A stretch of DNA of 42,704 nt, from NCBI GenBank assembly GCA_050184225.1, contig JBFXAN010000043.1, positions 1-42,704 on the forward strand. The letters are read 5' to 3'. A model generated the notes under the pieces. The model did not search any database. It was not told the origin of the DNA and was given only the letters and a program-made list of their open reading frames with translations. The translations under genes were made by a program, and so were the position numbers. Shown here piece by piece: positions 25,060-32,293 of the stretch. How positions within the stretch are numbered: the stretch's first letter is position 1; every line of letters starts with the position of its first letter. Origin of the DNA: JBFXAN01 sp050184225. Its GTDB lineage: Bacteria; Chloroflexota; Dehalococcoidia; CAUJGQ01.

Positions 25060-26234
25060 CAACGCACCTCCTTGACATCCGCTTCGATCAAGCGTGGCTG
25101 GCCGGCAGGTGTGGGGGTCTGCCGGAAGGTGAAGCGGGGACATCCGCGACCTGGCCAGATCGGTGTGAACGCCTCGGCACGCTGGAGGATACAACCGGTG
25201 GTGTCCCAGTAGAGACAGTTGGCACAGCGGTGGAGGTGCATCTCGCAACGCGGGCAGCGCGCTTCATCAATGGGGACTGCGGTGACTAGCCGGCCACAAT
25301 TGGCGCAGTGAAGCGCGCTCTCCTGCGCGAGCGCCGTCGTCGGCGATTGTGGGCGTACCAGCAGTACGGGCACGCCGCCACGCACCATCCGGTCCGCGAC
25401 ACTTCCCAGCACCATCCGCCGGAACCCATGCCGGCCGTGTGTCGTCATCACGACGAGGTCGATATCCGCCTCGGCCACAAACTCTGTCAATCGCAATAGT
25501 GGCGACCCGCGGAGGACAACGGTCTGAGTTCGTATAGCCGGCGGAATCTCACCACGGATGGTCCCGAGATACGATTCAGCGGCCGCAGCGATCGCCGCAT
25601 CCACCTCCTCCGCTGCCTCTGGGGTGGAGTCCGGCATCCACAACGGCGTCGCGAAGGGCTGTACGCGGACGAGCACGATCGCCGCGCTGCACGCCCTGGC
25701 GAGGTCTATGGCCATGGGCAGCGCCGCCTCGGCCAGCGAAGAGCCATCCAGCGGTACCATCACCCGCACCAAGGAAACAGGTTCCGGCACGACCTGCTCG
25801 TCAGTGCGGACAAGCAGCGTAGGATGCGCATTCAGTCGCATCACCTTGTCGGCAACGCTGCCCATCATCATTCGCTGGAAGCCGCCTCGTCCGTGTGTCG
25901 CCATGACCGTCATGCGAACGTCTTTGAGATCGGCTGCTGCAAGGATCTCGTCGACTGGATCGCCGAGCACAACCTCAGTTGCGGCGATCAGACCACGTTC
26001 TCGATACTTCGCCGCAATCGCATGAAGCTCGTGTGTCATCCCTTCCATGCGCGCGCGCTCGAGGTGGGCACGCACCTCTGCCGGCTGGCTCCGTGGCCCG
26101 TCCGGTTCGTGTTCCACCACTGCGAGCAAGCGCAACTGCGCGCCCGTGGCGCGGGCGATCGTCTCTGCGTAAGGAAGCGCTGCCGCCGAGAGGAGCGAAC
26201 CATCCAGTGGGACGAGGACTGACGTGCGTTCCAT
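25059..26234 (-). CDS. Tandem universal stress protein with C-terminal zinc-ribbon tail
   Basis: This is a 391-residue protein. Two USP domains (VPLDGSLLSAAALP ... ATHGRGGFQRMMMGSVADKV; VPLDGSSLAEAALP ... TTHGRHGFRRMVLGSVADRM) each keep the nucleotide loop. Residues about 312-375 add a cysteine-rich tail: CANCGRL, CPRCEMHLHRCANC, a further Cys in TTGC, and GRGCPRF. This looks like one or two zinc ribbons. I know no characterised USP with such a tail. GGAAGGAG lies 8 bases before ATG 26234. The tandem operator at 26301-26342 is 67 bp upstream. The GNAT gene is coupled downstream. Confidence 0.9.
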   Translation of the reverse strand: MERTSVLVPLDGSLLSAAALPYAETIARATGAQLRLLAVVEHEPDGPRSQPAEVRAHLERARMEGMTHELHAIAAKYRERGLIAATEVVLGDPVDEILAAADLKDVRMTVMATHGRGGFQRMMMGSVADKVMRLNAHPTLLVRTDEQVVPEPVSLVRVMVPLDGSSLAEAALPMAIDLARACSAAIVLVRVQPFATPLWMPDSTPEAAEEVDAAIAAAAESYLGTIRGEIPPAIRTQTVVLRGSPLLRLTEFVAEADIDLVVMTTHGRHGFRRMVLGSVADRMVRGGVPVLLVRPQSPTTALAQESALHCANCGRLVTAVPIDEARCPRCEMHLHRCANCLYWDTTGCILQRAEAFTPIWPGRGCPRFTFRQTPTPAGQPRLIEADVKEVR

Positions 26235-26300
26235 TTCGTGCTCCTTCCGAACAGCGACCAGTTCACCATGTTCAGTGTCCGCGGGAGCACGCACTCTGTC

Positions 26301-26342
26301 TGTCCGGCAACCAATGACCAGGGCGCGGGGTATTGCCCGAAT
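26301..26342. promoter_or_regulatory. Tandem operator upstream of the USP-zinc-ribbon gene
   Basis: TGTCCGGCAACCAATGACC (26301-26319) and CGCGGGGTATTGCCCGAAT (26324-26342) start 23 bp apart. The outer halves TGTCCGG and CCCGA are the best conserved. Confidence 0.65.
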
Positions 26343-26493
26343 GATCACACCGCAGGGTCTATCTGCCCCATTTGCCAGAGGAGTGACACTCGATCCAACC
26401 GGCAGCATCAGCCCGTCCGAGTGGCATGTGCTCCGGAGGAAGCCTGGCTGGGAGTGCAGCTGGTGCGCCGGCGGCAGACCTCCATGGAGTCAG

Positions 26494-26679
26494 TCAAGCG
26501 GCCACGTCGATCTGCGCCAATACATCGATGATCTGGCGGCGCAGTTCCTTGGACATCGGCACGGCGTTGTCGGTCTCGCGGGCGAAGCAGCGCACGCAGA
26601 TGCAGCGCTCACCGCCGGACTTCATCACGGCAACGTCGTCCAGCTCGTTGGCAAACCAGCAGAGAGTGCAGGTGAACAT
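26494..26679 (-). CDS. CxxC...CxxC mini-protein
   Basis: This 61-residue protein has CTLC at residues 4-7 and CICVRC at about 26-31, then a hydrophilic helix (MSKELRRQIIDVLAQID). It is a small zinc-binding or redox protein of unknown role. AAGGAGG lies 6-7 bases before ATG 26679. It is a paralogue of the partial gene at 1-177, sharing the LDDVA segment and the cysteine spacing. A tandem operator lies 66 bp upstream. Confidence 0.75.
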   Translation of the reverse strand: MFTCTLCWFANELDDVAVMKSGGERCICVRCFARETDNAVPMSKELRRQIIDVLAQIDVAA

Positions 26680-26744
26680 GACGGCCTCCTTCGTTGATCG
26701 CTGCAATGGTTGCCTTGAGGCTACGGCCGCGACGGCCATTCGTC

Positions 26745-26786
26745 TGTCGGGTGATATGCGACACAAAGTTCCGGAAATGCCCGTCT
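26745..26786. promoter_or_regulatory. Tandem operator upstream of the CxxC mini-protein
   Basis: TGTCGGGTGATATGCGACA (26745-26763), with both outer ends intact, and GTTCCGGAAATGCCCGTCT (26768-26786) start 23 bp apart. The element lies between the mini-protein gene and the 3' end of the winged-helix gene. Confidence 0.7.
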
Positions 26787-26875
26787 TCATTTGTGGTGGA
26801 AGGTGAGTAGGGAGCGCGAAGCTGGCACGTCGCCGGTGAGGTCGTGGGAAGCGAAGAAAGGGAGTGAGACGTCGT

Positions 26876-27178
26876 TCACTCGCATTCAGCAGGGCGTTGG
26901 ACAACATCGAGGAATGTAAGCAGCGTGGAGACACTCCGGGGCTGCTCGATCGGGTGGCGCAGCAGGCGACTGGCATCGACCTGGTACGTGTTGCGGCGGC
27001 CCACCCGAATCCGAGAGATATACCCAGCGGCGAGCAGGTCGCCGACAAGGCGCTGGACCGCTCGCTCGGTGACGCCGACATCGTGTGCTATCTCGCTGAG
27101 GCGCGCATCCGGGTCACGGGCGATGCACAGCAAGACAAGGGCATGGTGGCTGAGAAAGGTCCAGGAGTGCGCAGTCAT
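26876..27178 (-). CDS. Winged helix-turn-helix transcriptional regulator (MarR-like)
   Basis: The 100-residue protein is almost entirely a winged helix: FLSHHALVLLCIARDPDARLSEIAHDVGVTERAVQRLVGDLL, then the wing YISRIRVGRRNTYQVD. It is short compared with full MarR proteins and lacks dimerisation helices. No strong ribosome site precedes the ATG. The target is unknown. It lies among regulon members but has no tandem operator of its own. Confidence 0.82.
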   Translation of the reverse strand: MTAHSWTFLSHHALVLLCIARDPDARLSEIAHDVGVTERAVQRLVGDLLAAGYISRIRVGRRNTYQVDASRLLRHPIEQPRSVSTLLTFLDVVQRPAECE

Positions 27179-27298
27179 TTCAGCGGAACCTCAGCAGCGC
27201 AGGCGGCGCGCCATGTGATGCCGGCGATCACCTTTACCAGAGGCTCACCTGGCCGTGCTGGGGTCAGATGAGCCTCACGTTGTACGAGCGCCGATGCC

Positions 27299-28216
27299 TC
27301 AAGCCGTGGGCGCCGTGGGAGCCGGCGGCGCGACAATCGCTTGGGGCGTCCTGCCGCGGAACGCCGTCCAGGCTCGGTAGGCCAGCGCGCCCGCACCGAT
27401 CAGCCCGGCGACGAAGGCGACGGTGCCTCCGACAAACGGCACCAATGCGATCACCTGGAAGATGAGCACGCCAACCAGCACCGCCAGATAGGGATGGTCG
27501 TTCAGTCCTCCGCGGGTCTTGACGAGCAGCATGCCCACGGCGGCGCCGGCCACCAGGTAGCCGATGAACCACAGCGCCGGCAGGAAGAAGAGCACGATGC
27601 CGAAACCGAGCGGAATCCCGATCACGGTCGCCATCAGGAAGACCGCGAGAACTGGCATGCCCACCCACAGAACCAGCGCTGTCAGGAGTGTCGGGCCGAG
27701 ATGTCCGGTAAACCCGGTCGCCGCGCCCAACAGTTGGCGCCCGCCGACGGCGGCGAACAGCAGCCCGGCGGCGACCACGGCGACGGTCATGCTCGCCCAG
27801 AAGCCGAACCAGATCCCTCGACTAATGTTGAAACCGCCCCATTCGTCGTGGATGCCGCCCGCAACCGCCGCACCCGCCTCCTCGACGGCATCCGCGTTGT
27901 AGAGGAGGACATCTTCGCCGACTCGCGCACCATCCATCAGCGTGACGGTGCCGTTGACCATGATCACGGACTCTTCAACGGTCCCGGTGATCGTGGCGTC
28001 GCCGTCGATCACGACCAAGAACTCGACCGTACCGTCGATCACGGCGTTGTCGCTGATGACGACGATGCCTTGCGCCGCTTCTCCGGCCGCGATCTGGACC
28101 GGGCCGTTGACCCGGATGAGAACATCGCGGGGATTCTCACCGTTTTCCTGCGCGAACACCGCGCTCGGCAGCAGACCGATCGCGATTGCAACGACCAATA
28201 GCATGCGCTTCCACAT
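27299..28216 (-). CDS. Secreted/membrane protein with bactofilin-like repeats and transmembrane domain
   Basis: The 305-residue protein begins with a signal peptide (MWKRMLLVVAIAIGLLPSAVFA). Next comes a right-handed beta repeat (VQIAAGEAAQGIVVISDNAVIDGTVEFLVVIDGDATITGTV) resembling bactofilin/polymer-forming domains, at about 35-110. The second half has about five hydrophobic helices. AAAGGAGG lies before ATG 28216; the longer frame to 28321 has no good start. A decayed copy lies at 40848-41426. The tandem operator 28299-28340 is 83 bp upstream. A scaffold role at the cell surface is inferred. Confidence 0.85.
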   Translation of the reverse strand: MWKRMLLVVAIAIGLLPSAVFAQENGENPRDVLIRVNGPVQIAAGEAAQGIVVISDNAVIDGTVEFLVVIDGDATITGTVEESVIMVNGTVTLMDGARVGEDVLLYNADAVEEAGAAVAGGIHDEWGGFNISRGIWFGFWASMTVAVVAAGLLFAAVGGRQLLGAATGFTGHLGPTLLTALVLWVGMPVLAVFLMATVIGIPLGFGIVLFFLPALWFIGYLVAGAAVGMLLVKTRGGLNDHPYLAVLVGVLIFQVIALVPFVGGTVAFVAGLIGAGALAYRAWTAFRGRTPQAIVAPPAPTAPTA

Positions 28217-28298
28217 AGTTGGCCTCCTTTCAGGCCTGCGACCCTCCTCGAAAGCGACCACTCCCCAACAAAGCCTCCCACCGAATGCGAACGTTTTG

Positions 28299-28340
28299 CA
28301 GCGGGTATCAACCCCATTCAATGCGGGGCATCACCCGACT
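28299..28340. promoter_or_regulatory. Tandem operator upstream of the bactofilin-like gene
   Basis: CAGCGGGTATCAACCCCAT (28299-28317) and TGCGGGGCATCACCCGACT (28322-28340) start 23 bp apart. The second is one of the best full palindromes in the window. Confidence 0.7.
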
Positions 28341-28478
28341 GGGGAAGATGCCCGCGGGTGCGATGCAGCCTCGGTGTCGCTCGCCAGGGCGGAGAACAGG
28401 CGCCCACCGGAGAGGTACGTGCACAAAACGTGCCGGATCCTCTCTCCCGCCAGCATCACGATTCAGCGAGACCGTGTC

Positions 28479-28542
28479 TGTCGGGGAGTCATCGCGAACG
28501 TGTCGGGCAATCTCCCTCGTCCGCATCCAAACTCACCCGACA
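28479..28542. promoter_or_regulatory. Triple operator array in the flavodoxin upstream region
   Basis: Three elements start at 28479 (TGTCGGGGAGTCATCGCGA), 28501 (TGTCGGGCAATCTCCCTCG) and 28524 (CATCCAAACTCACCCGACA), 22 and 23 bp apart. The array lies 200 bp before the flavodoxin start, further than usual. A long leader follows, in which I saw no gene. Confidence 0.65.
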
Positions 28543-28742
28543 GACAGCCGCGCGCCATGGCTTGACACTCGACACGCCGAGTACGCATGGAGGGAGAGAA
28601 CGAATCACCCACGGTGCATGTCATTCGGTGCCGCACCTTGCGGAGCAAAGGCACCGCCATACGCGGTGGCGACGAGACTTAACACGCCGCTCTCGGTTGA
28701 CGAAGTCCGGCTGATGAAGTTCCGCACAATAGGAGAAGTCAA

Positions 28743-29213
28743 ATGACGTCATACGTTGTCTACGACTCTCAGTTCGGTAATACGAGGCAGCTCGCGCAAG
28801 TGATCGGCGACAAACTTGCCACCGCTGGCGCCGTCCAGGTCATCCCCACGGCCGAATCCACACCAGTTCCAGCCGATGTCGACCTCCTGATCATCGGCGG
28901 CCCGACACATGCCCACGGTGCGAGTGCCGGCATGAAGGCCCTCCTCAACGCACTTGGGAGCGGATCGCTCGAAGGCGTGCCGGCCGCCGCGTTTGACACA
29001 CGGTTCCACATCGCGCGCTGGCTGTCGGGGTCAGCCGCCGGCGTGATCGCCAAGCGCTTGCGGAAGGCCGGCTGCGAACTGGTGATGCCACCGGAGAGCT
29101 TCTTCGTGAGTCGCGACGAAGAACCGGTGCTGCTGTCCGGCGAATTCGATCGCGCACGCTCCTGGGCGCGGGCGGTGCTGGCGGCGGTCCCTTCCGCTGT
29201 CGTTAAGGCCTAA
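28743..29213 (+). CDS. Flavodoxin family protein
   Basis: The 156-residue protein has the FMN phosphate-binding loop near the start (YDSQFGNTRQLAQ, residues about 7-19) and the second loop GGPTHAHGASAGM at about 52-64. A C-terminal TRFHIARWLSGSAAGVIAKRL segment is typical of short flavodoxin-like proteins. It carries low-potential electrons using FMN. AGGAGA lies before ATG 28743. The two genes downstream read in the same direction and probably belong to one operon. Confidence 0.9.
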   Translation: MTSYVVYDSQFGNTRQLAQVIGDKLATAGAVQVIPTAESTPVPADVDLLIIGGPTHAHGASAGMKALLNALGSGSLEGVPAAAFDTRFHIARWLSGSAAGVIAKRLRKAGCELVMPPESFFVSRDEEPVLLSGEFDRARSWARAVLAAVPSAVVKA

Positions 29214-29293
29214 GTAGCCGTTCGAGAGCCTGCTGACCCGGATTGATCATCGAGGTCCGGCCCGTGAAAGATTTTCCGCCTGGAGGGCGCATC

Positions 29294-29629
29294 ATGAAGG
29301 CGGAACAGCAGCACCTGACGCCGGTCCATCCGTCTGATGTGTTCTTCCTCGGGTATGCGCTTGCAGACTTCGAGGTACGAACCGGTATGGACCAAGAGGC
29401 GCTGGCAGCCTTTCTTGAGTGTCCAGCAGCGTCTCTGCCGCGCCTCGCGCTGCGCGGACGGCCGGACCCTACGAGCCCCACATTTGGCGTCGATCTGCAG
29501 CGCCTCGCCGATCAGTTCGGCGTGAACGCGGATAGGCTCGCATCCCTGCTTCGGATGCTGGTCGAAACTGACGAAACCGGCGCGGGCATCCAGCGGCATC
29601 GGGATGTGACGGGAGTCAGGCAGGCATAA
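29294..29629 (+). CDS. Small hypothetical protein with possible HTH-like segment
   Basis: This is a 111-residue protein. The middle part (FFLGYALADFEVRTGMDQEALAAFLECPAASLPRLALRGRPD, then DLQRLADQFGVNADRLASLLRML) looks like two helix-turn units. It recalls small hypothetical actinobacterial/chloroflexotan proteins that lie beside stress or transport genes. DNA binding is possible but not shown. GGAGG lies about 7 bases before ATG 29294. Only 2 bp separate it from the MgtE-like gene. Confidence 0.65.
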   Translation: MKAEQQHLTPVHPSDVFFLGYALADFEVRTGMDQEALAAFLECPAASLPRLALRGRPDPTSPTFGVDLQRLADQFGVNADRLASLLRMLVETDETGAGIQRHRDVTGVRQA

Positions 29630-29631
29630 AT

Positions 29632-30645
29632 ATGCGTGTACGGGACGAGCGACACGTCACTGTCACCGCACCTGACCGGGCTCATCAGGCCGTGGCGTCG
29701 CACGTGACGGCGCGAGTACCGGTGGCGTCTCCGGAGTCAAACGTGGCAGATATCCGGCGTTCTCTCATGGGACAGCGCTACAGCACGGTCGCTGAGATCG
29801 TCATTTGCGACGGATGCCATTTCGCCGGACTACTCACCATTGAGGACCTGCTCGCCGCGTCTGACGACCAGTTGGCCCGCGACCTGATGGACACCGATCC
29901 ACCGGTGGTCGCGCCGGGTGTAAACCAGGAGGTCGCGGCCTGGCGGGCAGTGCAGCGCGGCGAGAGCAGCTTGGCCGTCGTCGACGCTGACCGACGATTT
30001 CTTGGCATGATTCCTCCGCCGCGGCTGCTCGCGGTCCTGCTGCGAGAGCACGAGGAGGATTTAGCGCGAATGGCCGGGCTGACGCGGAGCGTGGCCTCTG
30101 CTCGGACCGCGAGCGAGGAGCCGGTGCGTCAGCGATTCTTGCACCGGATCCCGTGGCTGCTTCTTGGACTGATCGGGGCCTTCGTCGCTGCCACGATTGT
30201 CGGGACCTTCGAGCAGGAGATCGAAGGTCGGGTCATCCTCGCTTTCTTTATTCCCGGTGTGGTCTATCTGGCTGATGCCGTGGGTACTCAGACGGAGGCA
30301 TTGATGATCCGAGGGCTCTCGGTAGGACTCTCCATTCGACGTGTTGTCTGGCGAGAATTGCTCACCGGCCTGCTCGTCGGAATCTCGCTCGCCGCGCTGT
30401 TCTTTCCGGCAGCCTGGCTGCTGTGGGGACAACCCGATGTGGCGCTGGCCGTCGCCCTTGCGTTGCTCGCGGCCTGCTCGATCGCCACGCTGGTCGCCAT
30501 GTCTCTGCCCATGCTCTTCCATCGGATCGGGACCGACCCAGCTTTCGGCAGTGGCCCACTCGCCACCGTCGTTCAGGACCTGCTCTCGATCCTGATCTAC
30601 TTCGTCATCTGCATTGCCCTCGTCGGCGCTGGTTCCACGGGATGA
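29632..30645 (+). CDS. MgtE-type divalent cation transporter (CBS plus transmembrane domain)
   Basis: The 337-residue protein has two CBS-type segments at about 30-145 (VADIRRSLMGQRY ... AGLLTIEDLL; AVVDADRRFLGMIPPPRLL) followed by a five-helix membrane domain. That domain carries the MgtE signatures GVVYLADAVGTQTEALMIRGL and DPAFGSGPLATVVQDLLSILIYF. The N-terminal superhelical domain of full MgtE (about 450 residues) is missing, so it may gate differently. MgtE proteins conduct Mg2+ and sometimes Co2+. The ribosome site is weak, so translation is probably coupled to the gene ending 2 bp upstream. Confidence 0.88.
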   Translation: MRVRDERHVTVTAPDRAHQAVASHVTARVPVASPESNVADIRRSLMGQRYSTVAEIVICDGCHFAGLLTIEDLLAASDDQLARDLMDTDPPVVAPGVNQEVAAWRAVQRGESSLAVVDADRRFLGMIPPPRLLAVLLREHEEDLARMAGLTRSVASARTASEEPVRQRFLHRIPWLLLGLIGAFVAATIVGTFEQEIEGRVILAFFIPGVVYLADAVGTQTEALMIRGLSVGLSIRRVVWRELLTGLLVGISLAALFFPAAWLLWGQPDVALAVALALLAACSIATLVAMSLPMLFHRIGTDPAFGSGPLATVVQDLLSILIYFVICIALVGAGSTG

Positions 30646-30738
30646 CGTCCACATGTTGCCCATCGGGACTCTATCAAAGGCCACGGGGCATCGTGGACTG
30701 CGTTGAACTACTGTGGAGTCTCGCGCCGCTGCACCAGT

Positions 30739-31032
30739 TCAATCCGCTTCCTGACTCGAGACAAAGAGCGTACAGACGCGCCCGACGCCGTAGTAGAAGA
30801 GAATTTGCTCTATCCTGGCGAGTCGTCGTGGCCCGCCGTCGTACGAGAGGAATAGTTCATTCCGTCCGCCAAGCAGGCATTCCTGCAAGAAACGGTACGG
30901 CCGCTCGACGACGAGCATCACGCGTTGCCCGTCCGGCAACGCGTCCAGATCATGCACCACGCCGCCGGCAAGAAGTGTCCCGTCTGGTAGGTACAGCTGC
31001 GAGGTTTGCTGGATCACCGCTGATGTGGTCAC
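30739..31032 (-). CDS. Hypothetical protein under an inverted operator
   Basis: This is a 97-residue protein (TSQLYLPDGTLLAGGVVHDL ... GQRVMLVVERPYRFLQECLLGGRNELFLSYDGG ... FYYGVGRVCTLFVSS). It looks globular with mixed strands, and I recognise no family. GTG 31032 is chosen because GGAG lies 7 bases upstream; the frame extends to 31236 but that part reads as non-coding and covers the operator. The 31103-31143 operator is 71 bp upstream, which supports this start. Confidence 0.55.
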   Translation of the reverse strand: MTTSAVIQQTSQLYLPDGTLLAGGVVHDLDALPDGQRVMLVVERPYRFLQECLLGGRNELFLSYDGGPRRLARIEQILFYYGVGRVCTLFVSSQEAD

Positions 31033-31102
31033 AACGACGCTCCGTCCGGGCTGCTCCACGAGTCGACTGTGACCAGAATGGGCAACCAACGCTGGCGCCG
31101 TC

Positions 31103-31143
31103 TGTCGGGCATTTCCAGAGGTTCCGTCAGGGATTGCCCGACA
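31103..31143. promoter_or_regulatory. Tandem operator with exact outer inverted repeat
   Basis: TGTCGGGCATTTCCAGAGG (31103-31121) and CGTCAGGGATTGCCCGACA (31125-31143) start 22 bp apart. The extended outer arms GTCTGTCGGGCA and TGCCCGACAGAC are an exact 12-base inverted repeat. The element lies 71 bp upstream of the 31032 gene. Confidence 0.75.
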
Positions 31144-31323
31144 GACGGACAGCCCGCAGAGTCGACCATGACGCGGCGGCATGAGCCAACTCGTCCAGGC
31201 ACGGCAACCGGTAGGGCTGTGTGCAGCAGGCGACATACATCCACGTCGTGATCATGCATACGCACGATTACCATCACGTGTCCCACCATCGTCGCAGCGA
31301 CGTCGTTGGAGGAGCCCGGGGTC

Positions 31324-31364
31324 CATGCGGGATTACCTGACACGGTGTTCGGCACTGCCCGGCA
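31324..31364. promoter_or_regulatory. Tandem operator upstream of the SRPBCC-PEP synthase operon
   Basis: CATGCGGGATTACCTGACA (31324-31342) and TGTTCGGCACTGCCCGGCA (31346-31364) start 22 bp apart. It ends 134 bp before ATG 31499 and 57 bp before the short leader frame at 31422. Confidence 0.6.
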
Positions 31365-31421
31365 GACGAGCGACCCGATTAGTCCGATGATCGCAATGAG
31401 CAACCAGCGTAGGAGGTAGTT

Positions 31422-31514
31422 ATGGCTCACGAACCAAAGACGGCGGCCGTTGCGGTCCGTGAGGTACGGCCACCTTCAATCCTCGAAAGGAGCAGCAGAT
31501 GGCCAACACCATAG
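31422..31514 (+). CDS. Possible 30-residue leader peptide overlapping the SRPBCC gene
   Basis: AGGAGG at 31411-31416 is followed after 5 bases by ATG 31422. The frame encodes 30 residues (MAHEPKTAAVAVREVRPPSI ...) and stops at TAG 31512-31514, 16 bases inside the SRPBCC gene. The ribosome site is one of the strongest in the window. It could be a translational leader that controls reinitiation at 31499. No conservation can be judged here. Confidence 0.35.
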   Translation: MAHEPKTAAVAVREVRPPSILERSSRWPTP

Positions 31515-32293
31515 TCTCCCGCCTGGTGGCGTTGGTCGGGATGTCTGCGGGCGCCATGGCGGTCTATCGCCTGGTGATCCTGCCGCGGATCCGGCGCTGG
31601 GGAGCGACCGGCGCCGAGCTTGAGGCGGCGCTGCCAGGTGATGAGCTCGTGCCACGCATCCGCTCGCAATCAACGATGGCCATTTCAATCGCTGCGCCGC
31701 CGGAGGCGGTCTGGCCCTGGCTCGTGCAGATGGGTGTAGACCGCGCCGGCTTCTACAGCTACACATGGGTGGAGAATGGTTTCCTCCGGCTGGGCGTCAC
31801 CAATGCCGGCCGCATCGTGCCGGAGTGGCAGACAATTAAGGTAGGCGACCGCTTCTGGTTCACGCCCGAAGACTATCCCACGCCGCACGTCGGCCCCACT
31901 GTCACAGCGATCGAGCCGTATCGGGCGCTGGTCCTGAACTTAGGCGAACCGGACAAACCATGCCCTGGCACCTGGCAGTTCGTGCTCGACGAGTGGCCTG
32001 CTGGAAGCACGCGGCTCATCTTGCGGAGCCGAACCAGCACTGAATCGCCACTGCTCGTTCGACTTTCGGACCTGGTTCTGGAGCCGGGCTCCCTGATCAT
32101 GTCTCGCAGGATGCTTGTTGGCATCAAGCAGCGGGCGGAGTCCCTGACTCGAGATGGGGACGAGGTGCCGGCGTCGAAGAACGAAGCGGCCATCGATTCC
32201 GCCAGTGCCGATCATCGACCGCGCGGGAATCAGTCGGTCGGATCGGTGGAGTCGGTGCATGATGCATCTGGCCGCGCAGGAGTGACAGCATGA
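31499..32293 (+). CDS. SRPBCC (START/Bet v1-like) protein
   Basis: The 264-residue protein has an N-terminal hydrophobic helix (about 5-28). The SRPBCC fold follows from about residue 55: ISIAAPPEAVWPWLVQMGVDRAGFYSYTW, VGDRFWFTPED, TVTAIEPYRALVL and TWQFVLDEWPAGSTRLILRSR. Such proteins hold hydrophobic ligands in a deep cavity. The tail of about 45 residues is low-complexity. AAAGGAG lies before ATG 31499. The stop overlaps the PEP synthase start (ATGA at 32290-32293). The ligand is unknown. Confidence 0.85.
   Translation: MANTIVSRLVALVGMSAGAMAVYRLVILPRIRRWGATGAELEAALPGDELVPRIRSQSTMAISIAAPPEAVWPWLVQMGVDRAGFYSYTWVENGFLRLGVTNAGRIVPEWQTIKVGDRFWFTPEDYPTPHVGPTVTAIEPYRALVLNLGEPDKPCPGTWQFVLDEWPAGSTRLILRSRTSTESPLLVRLSDLVLEPGSLIMSRRMLVGIKQRAESLTRDGDEVPASKNEAAIDSASADHRPRGNQSVGSVESVHDASGRAGVTA

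Noticed and set aside
28588..28683. 31-codon frame in the flavodoxin leader
   Set aside because: It has no ribosome site and no coding character.
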